Shown: positions 52,640 to 61,281 of the stretch, piece after piece
Layout of the letters: every line of letters begins with the position of its first letter
Position numbering within the stretch: the first letter of the stretch is position 1
Assembly (NCBI RefSeq): GCF_002236105.1
Contig: NZ_NIWU01000009.1
Span: 62,001-126,000 of the forward strand
From: Pseudomonas umsongensis
Lineage (GTDB): Bacteria > Pseudomonadota > Gammaproteobacteria > Pseudomonadales > Pseudomonadaceae
Direction of reading: 5' to 3'
DNA: 64,000 bases
Notes under the pieces: model-generated
The model's input: only the letters and a program-made list of their open reading frames with translations
Told to the model about the DNA's origin: nothing
The model's database searches: none
Program-made: the position numbers and the translations under genes

Positions 52640-53971
52640 TCAGGCAGACTTCAACGCAAACCGCGAAACCGGGCGACTCAGACCGTAATGCTCGCGTAGC
52701 GTGGTACCCGTATAGTCCTCGCGAAACAGCCTGCGCTTGCGCAGGATCGGCAACACTTCATCGAGAAACACTTCAAAGCCCTCGGGAAATGCCGGCGGCA
52801 TCACGTTGAAACCATCGGCGGCGCCGCTGCGGAACCACTGTTCGATCAGGTCGGCGATTTGCACCGGTGTGCCCACCGGCACCCAATGCCCGCGAGCACC
52901 GGCCAGGCGGTTGATCAGTTGGCGCAAGGTCGGTTGCTCGCGGTCGACTATATCGATGACCAGCTTGAAGCGACTGGCCTGGCTCTCACTGCCTTCAAAG
53001 TTGACCAAATGACGAGGGAAAGGCGCATCCAGATCCTGACCGGACAGGTCGACACCCAGCAGTCGGCGCAATTGGCCCAGGGCAACGTGCGGCAGTACCA
53101 GGTCATTGAGTTCATCGAACTTGCGCTGGGCTTCCGCTTCGGTGCTGCCGATGTAGGGGCTGATACCCGGGAGAATTTTCAGCTGGCGCGGGTCGCGCCC
53201 CACTGCCCTCGCCCGCCCGCGGATATCGTTGGCGAATTCGGTCGCGCTTTGCAGGGTCTGGTGCGCGGTGAAAATCGCTTCGGCGTGCCTTGATGCGAAA
53301 TCACGGCCATCCTCGGACGAGCCGGCCTGCACTTGCACGGGCCGTCCTTGCGGAGAGCGTGGTGAGTTAAATGGGCCCTTGACCTGGTAGTGCGTCCCCA
53401 CGTGGTTGATCGAGTGCACTTTCGCACCGTTGGCGAATACCCCGGTGGCCTTGTCCAGCACCAGCGCATCGTCCTCCCAGCTGTCCCACAGGTCACCCAC
53501 CACCTGCACGAACTCTTCGGCCTTGGCATAGCGGTCATGGGCCGACGGATGCTGGTCCAGGCCGAAGTTGGCGGCGGCGGCCGCCAGGGACGTGGTGACG
53601 ATGTTCCAGCCGGCGCGGCCCTTGCTCAGGTGGTCCAGCGCACTGAACGAACGCGCCAGGTTGTAAGGCTCGCTGTAGGTGGTGCTGGCCGTGGCGATCA
53701 GGCCGATGCGTTGGGTCACCGCCGCGATGGCCGCCAGCCAGGTCACTGGTTCGAAACGTATGCGCACACCTTCGCGATCGCTTTCGGCCAGGGATGGCGA
53801 ATCGGCAAAGAAGATCGCATCGAGCTTTTCCCGTTCCGCTCTCAGTGCAAGCTGTTGGTAGTGAGCGATGTCCATGGACGCTTCCGGCACCGACTGCGGG
53901 TGACGCCAGGCGGCTTCGTGATGACCATTGGGGTAGATGAAGAGGTTGAGGCTGAGCTGACGTTCGGACAT
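52640..53971 (-). CDS. LLM-class FMNH2-dependent monooxygenase (NtaA/SnaA/DszA group)
   Basis: This 443-residue luciferase-like flavin monooxygenase begins RQLSLNLFIYPNGHHEAAWR, and LRAEREKLDAIFFADSPSLA follows. The later PNGHHEAAWRHP and WNIVTTSLAAAAANFGLDQH with EFVQVVGDLWDSWEDDALVL are typical of the NtaA/SnaA/DszA branch, which uses reduced FMN to cleave C-N or C-S bonds. It is the distal gene of a leftward operon with an AtsK-like dioxygenase and a sulfonate-type ABC transporter, so a sulfur-containing substrate is likely. Confidence 0.9.
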   Translation of the reverse strand: MSERQLSLNLFIYPNGHHEAAWRHPQSVPEASMDIAHYQQLALRAEREKLDAIFFADSPSLAESDREGVRIRFEPVTWLAAIAAVTQRIGLIATASTTYSEPYNLARSFSALDHLSKGRAGWNIVTTSLAAAAANFGLDQHPSAHDRYAKAEEFVQVVGDLWDSWEDDALVLDKATGVFANGAKVHSINHVGTHYQVKGPFNSPRSPQGRPVQVQAGSSEDGRDFASRHAEAIFTAHQTLQSATEFANDIRGRARAVGRDPRQLKILPGISPYIGSTEAEAQRKFDELNDLVLPHVALGQLRRLLGVDLSGQDLDAPFPRHLVNFEGSESQASRFKLVIDIVDREQPTLRQLINRLAGARGHWVPVGTPVQIADLIEQWFRSGAADGFNVMPPAFPEGFEVFLDEVLPILRKRRLFREDYTGTTLREHYGLSRPVSRFALKSA

Positions 53972-54034
53972 TTCCTTTTTCCTACTATGAAAAGCCTGAG
54001 TAGATGAATCTGAAAAAACAGGACAGCACGCGAC

Positions 54035-54796
54035 TCAATGCAGCTCTGCAAAGTCGCTCAGCACGTCATCGCGCAGGGCGATGAAACGGCTGTCACTGCG
54101 ATTGCGTGGACGCGGCAGATCGACGTCGACGATGCGCCGGATGCGCCCTGGGTTGGGTTGCATCACGACCACCCGGTCGCCGAGGAATACCGCCTCGTCC
54201 ACATCGTGGGTGACCAGGATCATGGTGATTTTTTCCTTGGCCCAGATGTTCTGCAGCTCGCCCTGCAGCCGCGCGCGGGTCAAGGCGTCGAGGGCGCCCA
54301 GTGGTTCATCCAGCAGCAGCACGCTCGGACGATTGACCAAGCCGCGGGCGATGGCCACGCGTTGGGCCATGCCGCCGGAAATCTGATGCGGGTAGGACTC
54401 GATGAAGTCTTGCAGGCCGACCAGTTCAATGTGCTCGCGCACGGTGTCGCGCTTCTGCCCGGCGCTCAGCGGTGAATTCTTGAGGCCCACGGCGACGTTC
54501 TGCTCGACGTTGAGCCAGGGGAACAATCGGTGGTCCTGAAACACGATGCCGCGCTCCAGGCCCGTGCCCTTGATGGGTGTGCCATCGAGCAGGATGCGCC
54601 CGTCGAATTCCTCGTCCAGGCCGAGGATCAGCCGCAGCAGCGTGGATTTGCCGCAACCGCTGGCGCCGACGATGCTGATGAACTCGCCAGGGGCGATGTC
54701 GAGGTGGATGTTGTCGAGTACCTGCAATTGCGTCGAACTGCCAGGTTTGGAGATGAACCGCTTGCTGATGTGTTCCAGGGTCAGGCCGTTGCTCAT
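54035..54796 (-). CDS. Sulfonate/nitrate-type ABC transporter ATP-binding protein
   Basis: This 253-residue SsuB/TauB-type ATPase has Walker A GASGCGKSTLLRLILGLD, the signature stretch HQISGGMAQRVAIARGLVNR, Walker B LLLDEPLGALDALTRARLQ and the switch histidine in ILVTHDVDEAVFLGDRVVVM. The open frame begins at 54922; I choose ATG 54796 from the family N-terminus. It starts 25 bp after the permease stop and ends 63 bp before the monooxygenase gene. Confidence 0.92.
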   Translation of the reverse strand: MSNGLTLEHISKRFISKPGSSTQLQVLDNIHLDIAPGEFISIVGASGCGKSTLLRLILGLDEEFDGRILLDGTPIKGTGLERGIVFQDHRLFPWLNVEQNVAVGLKNSPLSAGQKRDTVREHIELVGLQDFIESYPHQISGGMAQRVAIARGLVNRPSVLLLDEPLGALDALTRARLQGELQNIWAKEKITMILVTHDVDEAVFLGDRVVVMQPNPGRIRRIVDVDLPRPRNRSDSRFIALRDDVLSDFAELH

Positions 54797-54821
54797 GTTG
54801 CGATCCTTTTCAATGTGGCAA

Positions 54822-55607
54822 TCAGTTAGTCGTGATGCCATACAGGCGCTGCATCCGCCGCTCAAGTGTCCGGGCCAGGGCGTTGAGGCCCCATCCCACC
54901 AGGCCGATAACCACCATTCCAAACAGCACCAGGTCCATCATGAAATGCTCGCTGCCATCGATCAGCGTGTTGCCGATCCCCTCCCCCGATACCAGCAGGT
55001 ATTCGGCGCCGATGGTTGCCAGCCAGCTGTAGACCAGCGCCAGGTAGAGCCCGGTGAAAATCGACGGCAAGGCAGCAGGCAGCATCACCCCGATGATGGT
55101 TTGCCAACGGGTGAAGCCGTACACCCGCGCCACTTCCAACAAGTTGGGTGGGACGTTGCGCAGCCCATCGCAAGTGTTGACCACCACCGGCACCAGTGCG
55201 GCCAGTGACAGGAACACCACCTTGGCCACATCGCCCAGGCCGAACCACACCGAGATCAGCGGGATCCAGGCGAACAGGGAGATTTGCTTGAAGGTGTTGA
55301 AGCTTGGCCCCACCAAGCGCTCGAAATGCCGCGAAAGACCCAGCAGGCAACCCAGTACCAAGCCCAGCGCGGTGCCGATGAAAAAGCCACTGAGGTTGCG
55401 CGCAAGGCTCGCCGAAATCGCCCGCCAGAATTTGTCCGAGGTGATTTGATCCCAGGCTGTCGCCGCGACTTTTTCCGGCGAAACGAACAGCCCCGATTCA
55501 CTCCAGCCCTGGTTCGAAGCCAACCACCACAGGGCAATCACCGAGATTGGCAAGACCCAACCGCGATACCGGTGGCTACTGCTACCTGATGACAAAGCCG
55601 CACTCAT
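54822..55607 (-). CDS. Sulfonate-type ABC transporter permease (SsuC-like)
   Basis: This 261-residue permease has about six helices. The EAA loop lies in EVARVYGFTRWQTIIGVMLP, then AALPSIFTGLYLALVYSWLA. GTALGLVLGCLLGLSRHFER is the family pattern near the second helix. Its start overlaps the end of the other permease gene by four bases, so both are made together and may form a heterodimeric channel. Confidence 0.9.
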   Translation of the reverse strand: MSAALSSGSSSHRYRGWVLPISVIALWWLASNQGWSESGLFVSPEKVAATAWDQITSDKFWRAISASLARNLSGFFIGTALGLVLGCLLGLSRHFERLVGPSFNTFKQISLFAWIPLISVWFGLGDVAKVVFLSLAALVPVVVNTCDGLRNVPPNLLEVARVYGFTRWQTIIGVMLPAALPSIFTGLYLALVYSWLATIGAEYLLVSGEGIGNTLIDGSEHFMMDLVLFGMVVIGLVGWGLNALARTLERRMQRLYGITTN

Positions 55608-56509
55608 GACTGACGCCCTCCAACCGTTGGCCGTCCGCGATCTAGACGTTTCTGCGCGTAATCGAAACTGCGGTCGATCAGCAGGCCGAGCGCACCCACT
55701 ATCACGACGGCCGCCATCACCAGGTCCAGTTGAAACAGCTGGCGTCCATAGACGATCAGGTAGCCCAGCCCTTCACTCGAGGCCACCAATTCGACCACCA
55801 CCAGCGATAGCCAGGCCTTGGTGAAGCCCAGGCGGAACCCGGTAAACAGTGTCGGGATTGCCGCCGGCAGGACAATGGAGGTGACGCTTTGCCGACGGCT
55901 GAAGCCGTAGGTCCGGCCGACTTCCAACAAGCCCTTGGGCGCCTGGCGGAACGCCTGCAAGGTACACAGGGTGATTGGCACCAGGGCGGCCTTGGCAATC
56001 AGCACATACTTGAGCGTCTCGCCGATGCCGAACAGCAACAAGGCGAACGGCAGCCAGCCCAATACCGGAATTTGCACCAGTGCGTTGAAAGTCGGCAGCA
56101 GGTAATCCTCCAGCGTCCGGGACAGTCCCATGGCCAGGCCCAGCGCCACACCGAGCAAGGCGCCGAGACTGAACCCGGCGACAACCCGCTGCAGGCTGGC
56201 CAATGCGTTGAGCCACAGATCCCCGCTGACAACCAGGTCCGACAGCGCCTGGTAAACGTAGGCTGGCGGTGGCAGCACCTGCTCCGAAAGCCAGCCGCGT
56301 TCCACCCCCAGGTACCACAAACCCAGCAACAGCAACGGCAACAGCCAGGGCAAGGCCTTGTCACCCAGGTTCACGGACCAGGCTGAAGTGCGCGGTACCT
56401 CGACCTTGCGGACCGGGCGAGCGGGCGACGGTGGAAGACGTTTGACGTTGTCGCTCGGCAATGCCGGCGCCCCATACTTCTCGAGTCTTGCGGTCTGTGC
56501 CCTGGCCAT
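55604..56509 (-). CDS. Sulfonate/sulfate-ester ABC transporter permease (AtsB/SsuC-like)
   Basis: The 301-residue permease has a 45-residue hydrophilic N-terminal extension before the first helix (WLLPLLLLGLWYLGV). The core reads LGALLGVALGLAMGLSRTLE and EVGRTYGFSRRQSVTSIVLP (EAA loop), then AAIPTLFTGFRLGFTKAWLS. It starts four bases after the binding-protein stop. Two different permeases in one operon fit an AtsBC-like arrangement rather than a simple SsuC homodimer. Confidence 0.88.
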   Translation of the reverse strand: MARAQTARLEKYGAPALPSDNVKRLPPSPARPVRKVEVPRTSAWSVNLGDKALPWLLPLLLLGLWYLGVERGWLSEQVLPPPAYVYQALSDLVVSGDLWLNALASLQRVVAGFSLGALLGVALGLAMGLSRTLEDYLLPTFNALVQIPVLGWLPFALLLFGIGETLKYVLIAKAALVPITLCTLQAFRQAPKGLLEVGRTYGFSRRQSVTSIVLPAAIPTLFTGFRLGFTKAWLSLVVVELVASSEGLGYLIVYGRQLFQLDLVMAAVVIVGALGLLIDRSFDYAQKRLDRGRPTVGGRQS

Positions 56510-56513
56510 TTTC

Positions 56514-57626
56514 CTAGCTCCCTTGCTTGCTGGTCGTCGTGGCCGCTACCGCGTTACCCGCCGGTTGCTTGCCATCCGGGCCGTAGGGCGTCCAGTAGTT
56601 TTCCAGTCCCTTGGCCTTGAGGGATTTCTGCAGATAACTGCTTTCGAACCAGCCATCGATACTGACCGGGCGACGGATGAGTTTTTCTTCCTTGGCCTGA
56701 TCCGCCACGGCCTGATAGCGGCTGATCAGAAAGTTGTCGACCAGAGGCGAGGCCCGGTCCCTGAGAGGAACCCCGGTGAAGTCGGCACGCAGTGAATCGG
56801 CGGGGTCATTGCTCTTGGCCCATTCAGCGAAGACGTCATCGCGATGGCTCTCGTCCGATGTCCACTTCGCCGCGTCCACCAGCGTGTCGACGACCTTTTG
56901 CACCTTGTCCGGATGCTCTTTTTCATATTCACCGCGAACCACCAGCGCCGTCTGCCGGGTGTAGCGCACGTCCTGCTCGGGATTGTCGTAAACGATGTCG
57001 ATCAGACCCTTGTCACGCAGCTTGAACAACTCACGCCCACCGAATGCGGCATCTACGCCATTGGAAATCAATGCGGCCTGAGAGCTGCCGGTATCGAGGT
57101 TGATGGCCTTGATATCGCGCTCGGTCAGCCCGTGCTCCGCCAGCAGATTGATCATCACCAGATGACCGTTGGTGCCACGGAAGATCGCGACCTTTTTGCC
57201 TTTGAGGTCCTCGATGGTTTTGAGGGGGGAGCCCTTGGGCACTGCCAGGTACAGGTTGGCGCGCACACCCAACGCCGCCAGCAACTTGGTGTCCAGTCCG
57301 TTGGAGCGCCCGACGACTGCAGGCAGATCGCCCTGGTAGGCGAAGTCCAGTTGCTGGTTGGAGAAGGCTTCGTTGACCGCAGGCCCTGCCCCCTTGAAGA
57401 AGAACCACTGCACTTCGGTCCCGGTTCCGGCGAAGGCTTTTTCCAGCAATTGTTGATTGCGCACGATGCCCAGAGGCGAGCCGCTGAAGGTCACCGGGTC
57501 ACCGCCACCGGCCGTGGCGACACCGATGCGCAAGACATCGGCCTCGGCCCCGGATACCGCAAGAACCGCAGCCAGCGCTGCAGCGATGCTGCCTTTTTTA
57601 AACAGGCGAATGCCATTGAGCTTCAT
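56514..57626 (-). CDS. ABC transporter substrate-binding protein (AtsR/SsuA-like)
   Basis: This 370-residue periplasmic protein has a signal peptide (GSIAAALAAVLAVSGAEA) and the aliphatic-sulfonate/sulfate-ester binding fold: VLRIGVATAGGGDPVTFSGS, VQWFFFKGAGPAVNEAFSNQ, and LDFAYQGDLPAVVGRSNGLD. It ends in a Ser/Thr-rich tail. It probably captures alkyl sulfates or sulfonates during sulfur starvation. It starts 33 bp after the dioxygenase stop. Confidence 0.87.
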   Translation of the reverse strand: MKLNGIRLFKKGSIAAALAAVLAVSGAEADVLRIGVATAGGGDPVTFSGSPLGIVRNQQLLEKAFAGTGTEVQWFFFKGAGPAVNEAFSNQQLDFAYQGDLPAVVGRSNGLDTKLLAALGVRANLYLAVPKGSPLKTIEDLKGKKVAIFRGTNGHLVMINLLAEHGLTERDIKAINLDTGSSQAALISNGVDAAFGGRELFKLRDKGLIDIVYDNPEQDVRYTRQTALVVRGEYEKEHPDKVQKVVDTLVDAAKWTSDESHRDDVFAEWAKSNDPADSLRADFTGVPLRDRASPLVDNFLISRYQAVADQAKEEKLIRRPVSIDGWFESSYLQKSLKAKGLENYWTPYGPDGKQPAGNAVAATTTSKQGS

Positions 57627-57659
57627 GTCAGCCTTCCTTGTACCAATGAGAGTCGCTCG

Positions 57660-58571
57660 TCAGGCGGCGAGGTGTTTTTTGTCGGCTTCGGTTTTCGGCG
57701 AACGCGCCTCGGGGCTCGGCTTGAGCGCCTGGCTCAAGCGACCATCCACCCCGACCGGCACATCACCGTCGATGGTGGTGCGGCGCACGATGCGCGGGGC
57801 GTCGCCGTAATCGTTGATCGCGATGTGCTGGGTGGCGCGGTTGTCCCAGATCACCACATCGCCCTCCTGCCAGCGCCAGCGAACGGTGTTGTCGACATGG
57901 GTGATACGGTCGTGAAACAGGCGAATCAGTTGTTTGGAATCGTTGCTACTGACACCTTGAATTTGTTTAACAAAGTGCCCCAACAACAAACTTCTTTCAC
58001 CCGACTCCGGATGGACTCGCACTAATGGATGTTCGGTTTCGTAGACTTCAGCAGTGAACTGTTCACGATAACGCTTGAGTCCCGACTCGTCGGTATTACG
58101 CGGCGCCGCGTAGTCATATACGTTGGTGTGCAATGCGCGAAGATTATCGGCCAATTGTTTTAACGGGTCGGGTAAATCAGCATAGGCTGCTGCAGTATTG
58201 GCCCATACCGTATCACCGCCAAAGGGCGGAATTACAACACCACGCAAGATGGAAATCTTCGGGTAGTTGGCCACGAAGGTCACATCGGTGTGCCAGGAAT
58301 TGGCGCGGGTTTCCTTGGCGTCCAAATGCAGGATCGCAGCGCCTTGTTCAGCGGAACGCACGGTCGGGTGCGGGACCTGATCGCCGAAGCGGCGGGAAAA
58401 AGCCTCGTGCTCGGCGTCATCCAGATGTTGGTCGCGAAAGAACAGCACTTTATATTTCAACAGTGCCTGATTAATGAAATCGAATGCCTCGGCGCTGATG
58501 CCGCCCCCCAACTTTACGCCTTCCAGTTGTGCCCCAATTCGACCGGCGACCGGTTTGATTTGAATAGTCAT
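57660..58571 (-). CDS. atsK: TauD/TfdA-family dioxygenase, AtsK-like
   Basis: This 303-residue 2-oxoglutarate/Fe(II) dioxygenase has iron ligands H94 and D96 (NSWHTDVTF) and H249 (RATQHIAIND). Oxoglutarate arginines are in RIVRRTTIDG near residue 263. VAGRIGAQLEGVKL, then VWANTAAAYADLP and GERSLLLGHFVKQI resemble the alkyl-sulfatase AtsK of P. putida more than TauD. The enzyme would hydroxylate an alkyl sulfate (or sulfonate), releasing sulfate (sulfite) for assimilation. AGGAGGT precedes ATG 58571. It is the first gene of the leftward operon; a palindrome sits upstream at 58719-58734. Confidence 0.85.
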   Translation of the reverse strand: MTIQIKPVAGRIGAQLEGVKLGGGISAEAFDFINQALLKYKVLFFRDQHLDDAEHEAFSRRFGDQVPHPTVRSAEQGAAILHLDAKETRANSWHTDVTFVANYPKISILRGVVIPPFGGDTVWANTAAAYADLPDPLKQLADNLRALHTNVYDYAAPRNTDESGLKRYREQFTAEVYETEHPLVRVHPESGERSLLLGHFVKQIQGVSSNDSKQLIRLFHDRITHVDNTVRWRWQEGDVVIWDNRATQHIAINDYGDAPRIVRRTTIDGDVPVGVDGRLSQALKPSPEARSPKTEADKKHLAA

Positions 58572-58718
58572 CGAGCTACCTCCTGTCTCACGAGTTGTTG
58601 TGAAACAGATCATAAAGTCATAAAAGCAGCGATGACTAATCACAAATTATTCTAAAGATAGATTAAGCCCGATATACCTTTCCCGTTATTAAATCCCGAT
58701 AAAAGCTATAAGCCTCTT

Positions 58719-58734
58719 GTTATTAGCTAATAAC
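58719..58734. promoter_or_regulatory. 16-bp palindrome upstream of the sulfur operon
   Basis: A perfect palindrome, GTTATTAGCTAATAAC, lies 147 bp upstream of the dioxygenase start in AT-rich sequence. It is the strongest candidate control site in the 58572-58770 gap, either for the leftward sulfur operon or the rightward transglycosylase gene. No regulator gene is adjacent. Confidence 0.45.
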
Positions 58735-58770
58735 TTTTTAGTCGCAACATAAAACATACGTGCCAAGTTG

Positions 58771-58959
58771 ATGCTGTGTTTGGGGCTCACGTTGGTGGGG
58801 TTGCTGGGGACTGGTTCCAGCCCGTACGTCAACGCAAGTCCCAACGTCGGCTACAAGGGGTATAACTGTCAGGACAGCAGGCGGGTCACCCCAGGCCCTC
58901 CAAAGGCAACGTTCGGGTCAGGCGCCCCTGATCGGCGCCTGCGGCGCGGAGCGATGTGA
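58771..58959 (+). CDS. Possible small secreted protein overlapping the transglycosylase start
   Basis: ATG 58771 opens a 62-codon frame starting with a hydrophobic stretch (LCLGLTLVGLLGTGSSPYV) and ending TGA at 58957-58959. The stop shares its last base with the downstream ATG at 58959, a classic coupling arrangement. The protein resembles nothing I know, and the upstream ribosome site is weak, so it may be chance. Confidence 0.3.
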   Translation: MLCLGLTLVGLLGTGSSPYVNASPNVGYKGYNCQDSRRVTPGPPKATFGSGAPDRRLRRGAM

Positions 58960-59765
58960 TGTATTCCAGGGCATGGCGATGGGCTCGCAAGAGCCTTATT
59001 GGCGGCATCGAGCTGGCCTTACTGGTCACGCCACTGTGCGCCAGCGCCATGTTCAAGTGCCAAGCCGGGGACGGAGCCATCAGCTACACCAGTCAAGCCA
59101 TCGCCAGCGCCCGCTGCACTCGAGTGGATGGCATGGCTGGCGCCGGTGTCGGCGCCAAGCCCAAGGCCTTGCCACGGCTTGTGCAAGACGACGACTCCGG
59201 CGCGATGCGGATTCGGGTGTTCACTTTCATCCACAAGGGTGTTCGTCAATATGTGAGCCGGCGCCCGGTAGGCATTTCCGCGCGGGTCGATGTCCTTGAA
59301 GTCTATTACATCAAGGGTTGCTATCTGTGCAGGGCGCCGAAGGATTTCAAGGTCGCCTCACTGCGCCTGGACACCCGTTCCTATCGGCGGGAAATCGAAG
59401 CCGCTTCGGGTCAATATGGGGTCGACAGAGCGCTGGTCCGCGCGGTGATACATGCCGAATCGGCGTTTCGCCCCAACGCCATTTCCGAAGCGGGCGCCCA
59501 GGGGCTGATGCAATTGATGCCCGCCACCGCCGAGCGCTTCGCCGTGGACGATCCATTCGACGCCCGGCAGAACATTCGTGGCGGCGTGCGCTACCTGGCC
59601 TGGCTGCTCAAGCGTTTCAACGGCAACCAGATGCTGGCGTTGGCCGGTTACAACGCTGGCGAAGCGTCCGTGGTCGAGCACAACGGGGTGCCTCCCTACG
59701 CCGAGACGCAATCCTACGTCACCCTCGTGCAGTCCTTGACCGAACGCTATCGTAACAATCGCTAG
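58959..59765 (+). CDS. Lytic murein transglycosylase with N-terminal DUF4124-like region
   Basis: This 268-residue exported protein has a hydrophobic N-terminal segment (SLIGGIELALLVTPLCASA), then a DUF4124-like stretch (MFKCQAGDGAISYTSQAIAS). The SLT domain starts near 140: ALVRAVIHAESAFRPNAISE with the catalytic glutamate, then GAQGLMQLMPATAERF, NIRGGVRYLAWLLKRF and LALAGYNAGEASV. It cleaves peptidoglycan by the 1,6-anhydro reaction. ATG 58959 (or GTG 58956) follows GCGGAGCG. No secretion or conjugation genes are near. Confidence 0.88.
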   Translation: MYSRAWRWARKSLIGGIELALLVTPLCASAMFKCQAGDGAISYTSQAIASARCTRVDGMAGAGVGAKPKALPRLVQDDDSGAMRIRVFTFIHKGVRQYVSRRPVGISARVDVLEVYYIKGCYLCRAPKDFKVASLRLDTRSYRREIEAASGQYGVDRALVRAVIHAESAFRPNAISEAGAQGLMQLMPATAERFAVDDPFDARQNIRGGVRYLAWLLKRFNGNQMLALAGYNAGEASVVEHNGVPPYAETQSYVTLVQSLTERYRNNR

Positions 59766-59840
59766 CTATTCCCGGCCACCCGTTCGCTTATCCGTTAGTT
59801 TCCTTCTACATTAAAGAGGTGCACACGGAGCCAGCAGCGA

Positions 59841-60957
59841 ATGAAGTCCTTGAAGTACTATGACAAAAATCGACACGCCACATGGTTAGAGTTGTTTTTT
59901 GACCTGATTTTTGTTGTGGCAATTGGCAAGGTTACGCACATTCTCGGTCATGTTCATCACGGGCACTTTGAGCCTGAGCAAGTATGGACGTTTTTACTGC
60001 TTTTTGTTCCATTTTGGTGGATCTGGTCTAGTCACACGATTTACGCCAACAGGTTTGATACAGACAGTAACCCTCACCGCCTGGCAACATTGTTTATGAT
60101 GTTGCTGCTCATTGTGCTCTCTGCACTGATTGAGAAAATACCAGAAGTAAACTATCCGCTTGTTATGGCCTGTTATTTTGGTATACGTGTGATCATCAGC
60201 ATTTTGTACATATCGTCCAGAAGAAAACACGATGACCGTGGCAAATTCTCCGCCAGGCTTGGCTTCGCCCTGTTAGTCAGCGCAGTTATTAGTCTTTCAT
60301 CCATTCTTTTTGACCCACCCATGCGTTACCTTGTTGCTTACCTTGGAATTTTTCTTGACATTCTCTTGCCTGTAATTGTCGGGAGCAACCTAAAGCCATT
60401 GCCAGCACATACAGAACACTTGGTTGAACGACTGGGCTTGCTCACCCTCATCTTATTGGGCGAGTCAGTCATTAGCCTTTCTGCAGGGTTATCCAACATT
60501 GAATGGGATCGTTATACCGTAATGACGGCAATCACCGGATTTATCATGGTTTGCAGTATCTGGTGGATCTATTTTGAAAGATTTTACCTGCTGAGCAACA
60601 AAGAAAGCAGTATGAGTGGGCACTCCCTGATCTACTCGCACCTTTTTCTGTTTATGGGGCTCACTCCTCGCCAATTTGATCAGGCATGCGATCCTGAATG
60701 ACATTGCGATACGCGATTTCCAGATTATGTCAATCATCGGCATGGCCTTGTTTTTCCTAGGCAAGCAATATGGCTATTTCGTAGCCGTGCCCAAAATAAG
60801 GAAATACATAATACAAAACACCTTGATCGTGTTGTCTTTGGGTGGGCTGGTTATATTCCTGCCCCGCGTCCAGTACATATTGGTCGGCCTGACAGCCACC
60901 ATGATCTGTTATGTTTTCCTGAATTTCAGATATCGTGGAATGTTTATCAGGCCATAG
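59841..60957 (+). pseudogene. ltrA: ltrA (low temperature requirement A) broken by a frameshift
   Basis: The first 286-codon frame opens with the LtrA signature (ATWLELFFDLIFVVAIGKVT) and carries helices to FLFMGL. It then runs into a stop at 60701. From about 60676 the +1 frame continues seamlessly (ATPase-free membrane protein end: LIRHAILNDIAIRDF, MSIIGMALFFLGKQYG, ILVGLTATMICYVFLNFRYR) to TAG at 60957. One extra base near 60661-60668 would explain the shift. The gene is AT-rich. It is either a decayed gene or a sequencing error; the protein family has no settled function. Confidence 0.8.
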
Positions 60958-61025
60958 GTAGGCCGGTACCTTCGGCAATCTGAGCGAACGACAGGTCTTT
61001 GGCTGGCTGGAGCTATCACGACAGG

Positions 61026-61217
61026 TGGTGGCAAACCCATAATGAGCATCGTGCCTTCATGGCCTGAGGAGTCTATGGCCAGGCACTGTATGTTGATCCG
61101 AAGGCCGAGGTCGTGATAGCGCGGTTCGCCAGCCATCCCGCCGCCGCCAACGTGGCTAACGATGCGACTTCCTTGCCGGCCCATGATGCTGTTGCCAAGT
61201 AGTTGATGAGCCAGTAA
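61026..61217 (+). pseudogene. C-terminal remnant of a serine hydrolase (6-aminohexanoate-dimer hydrolase/beta-lactamase-like)
   Basis: In frame from 61026, translation reads WWQTHNEHRAFMA, a stop, GVYGQALYVDPKAEVVIARF, then ASHPAAANVAND, a second stop and LMSQ followed by TAA at 61217. This is the typical end of the NylB/class C beta-lactamase-like family, where the first stop would be an Arg codon and the second a Tyr codon. Nothing upstream restores the catalytic SxxK region. It is a decayed fragment. Confidence 0.65.
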
Positions 61218-61281
61218 CGCCAAGTTGATGGCTCTGATTTGATTCTGAACCCGGGCTGCCAGGCCGTCGCTATCGACTCGA

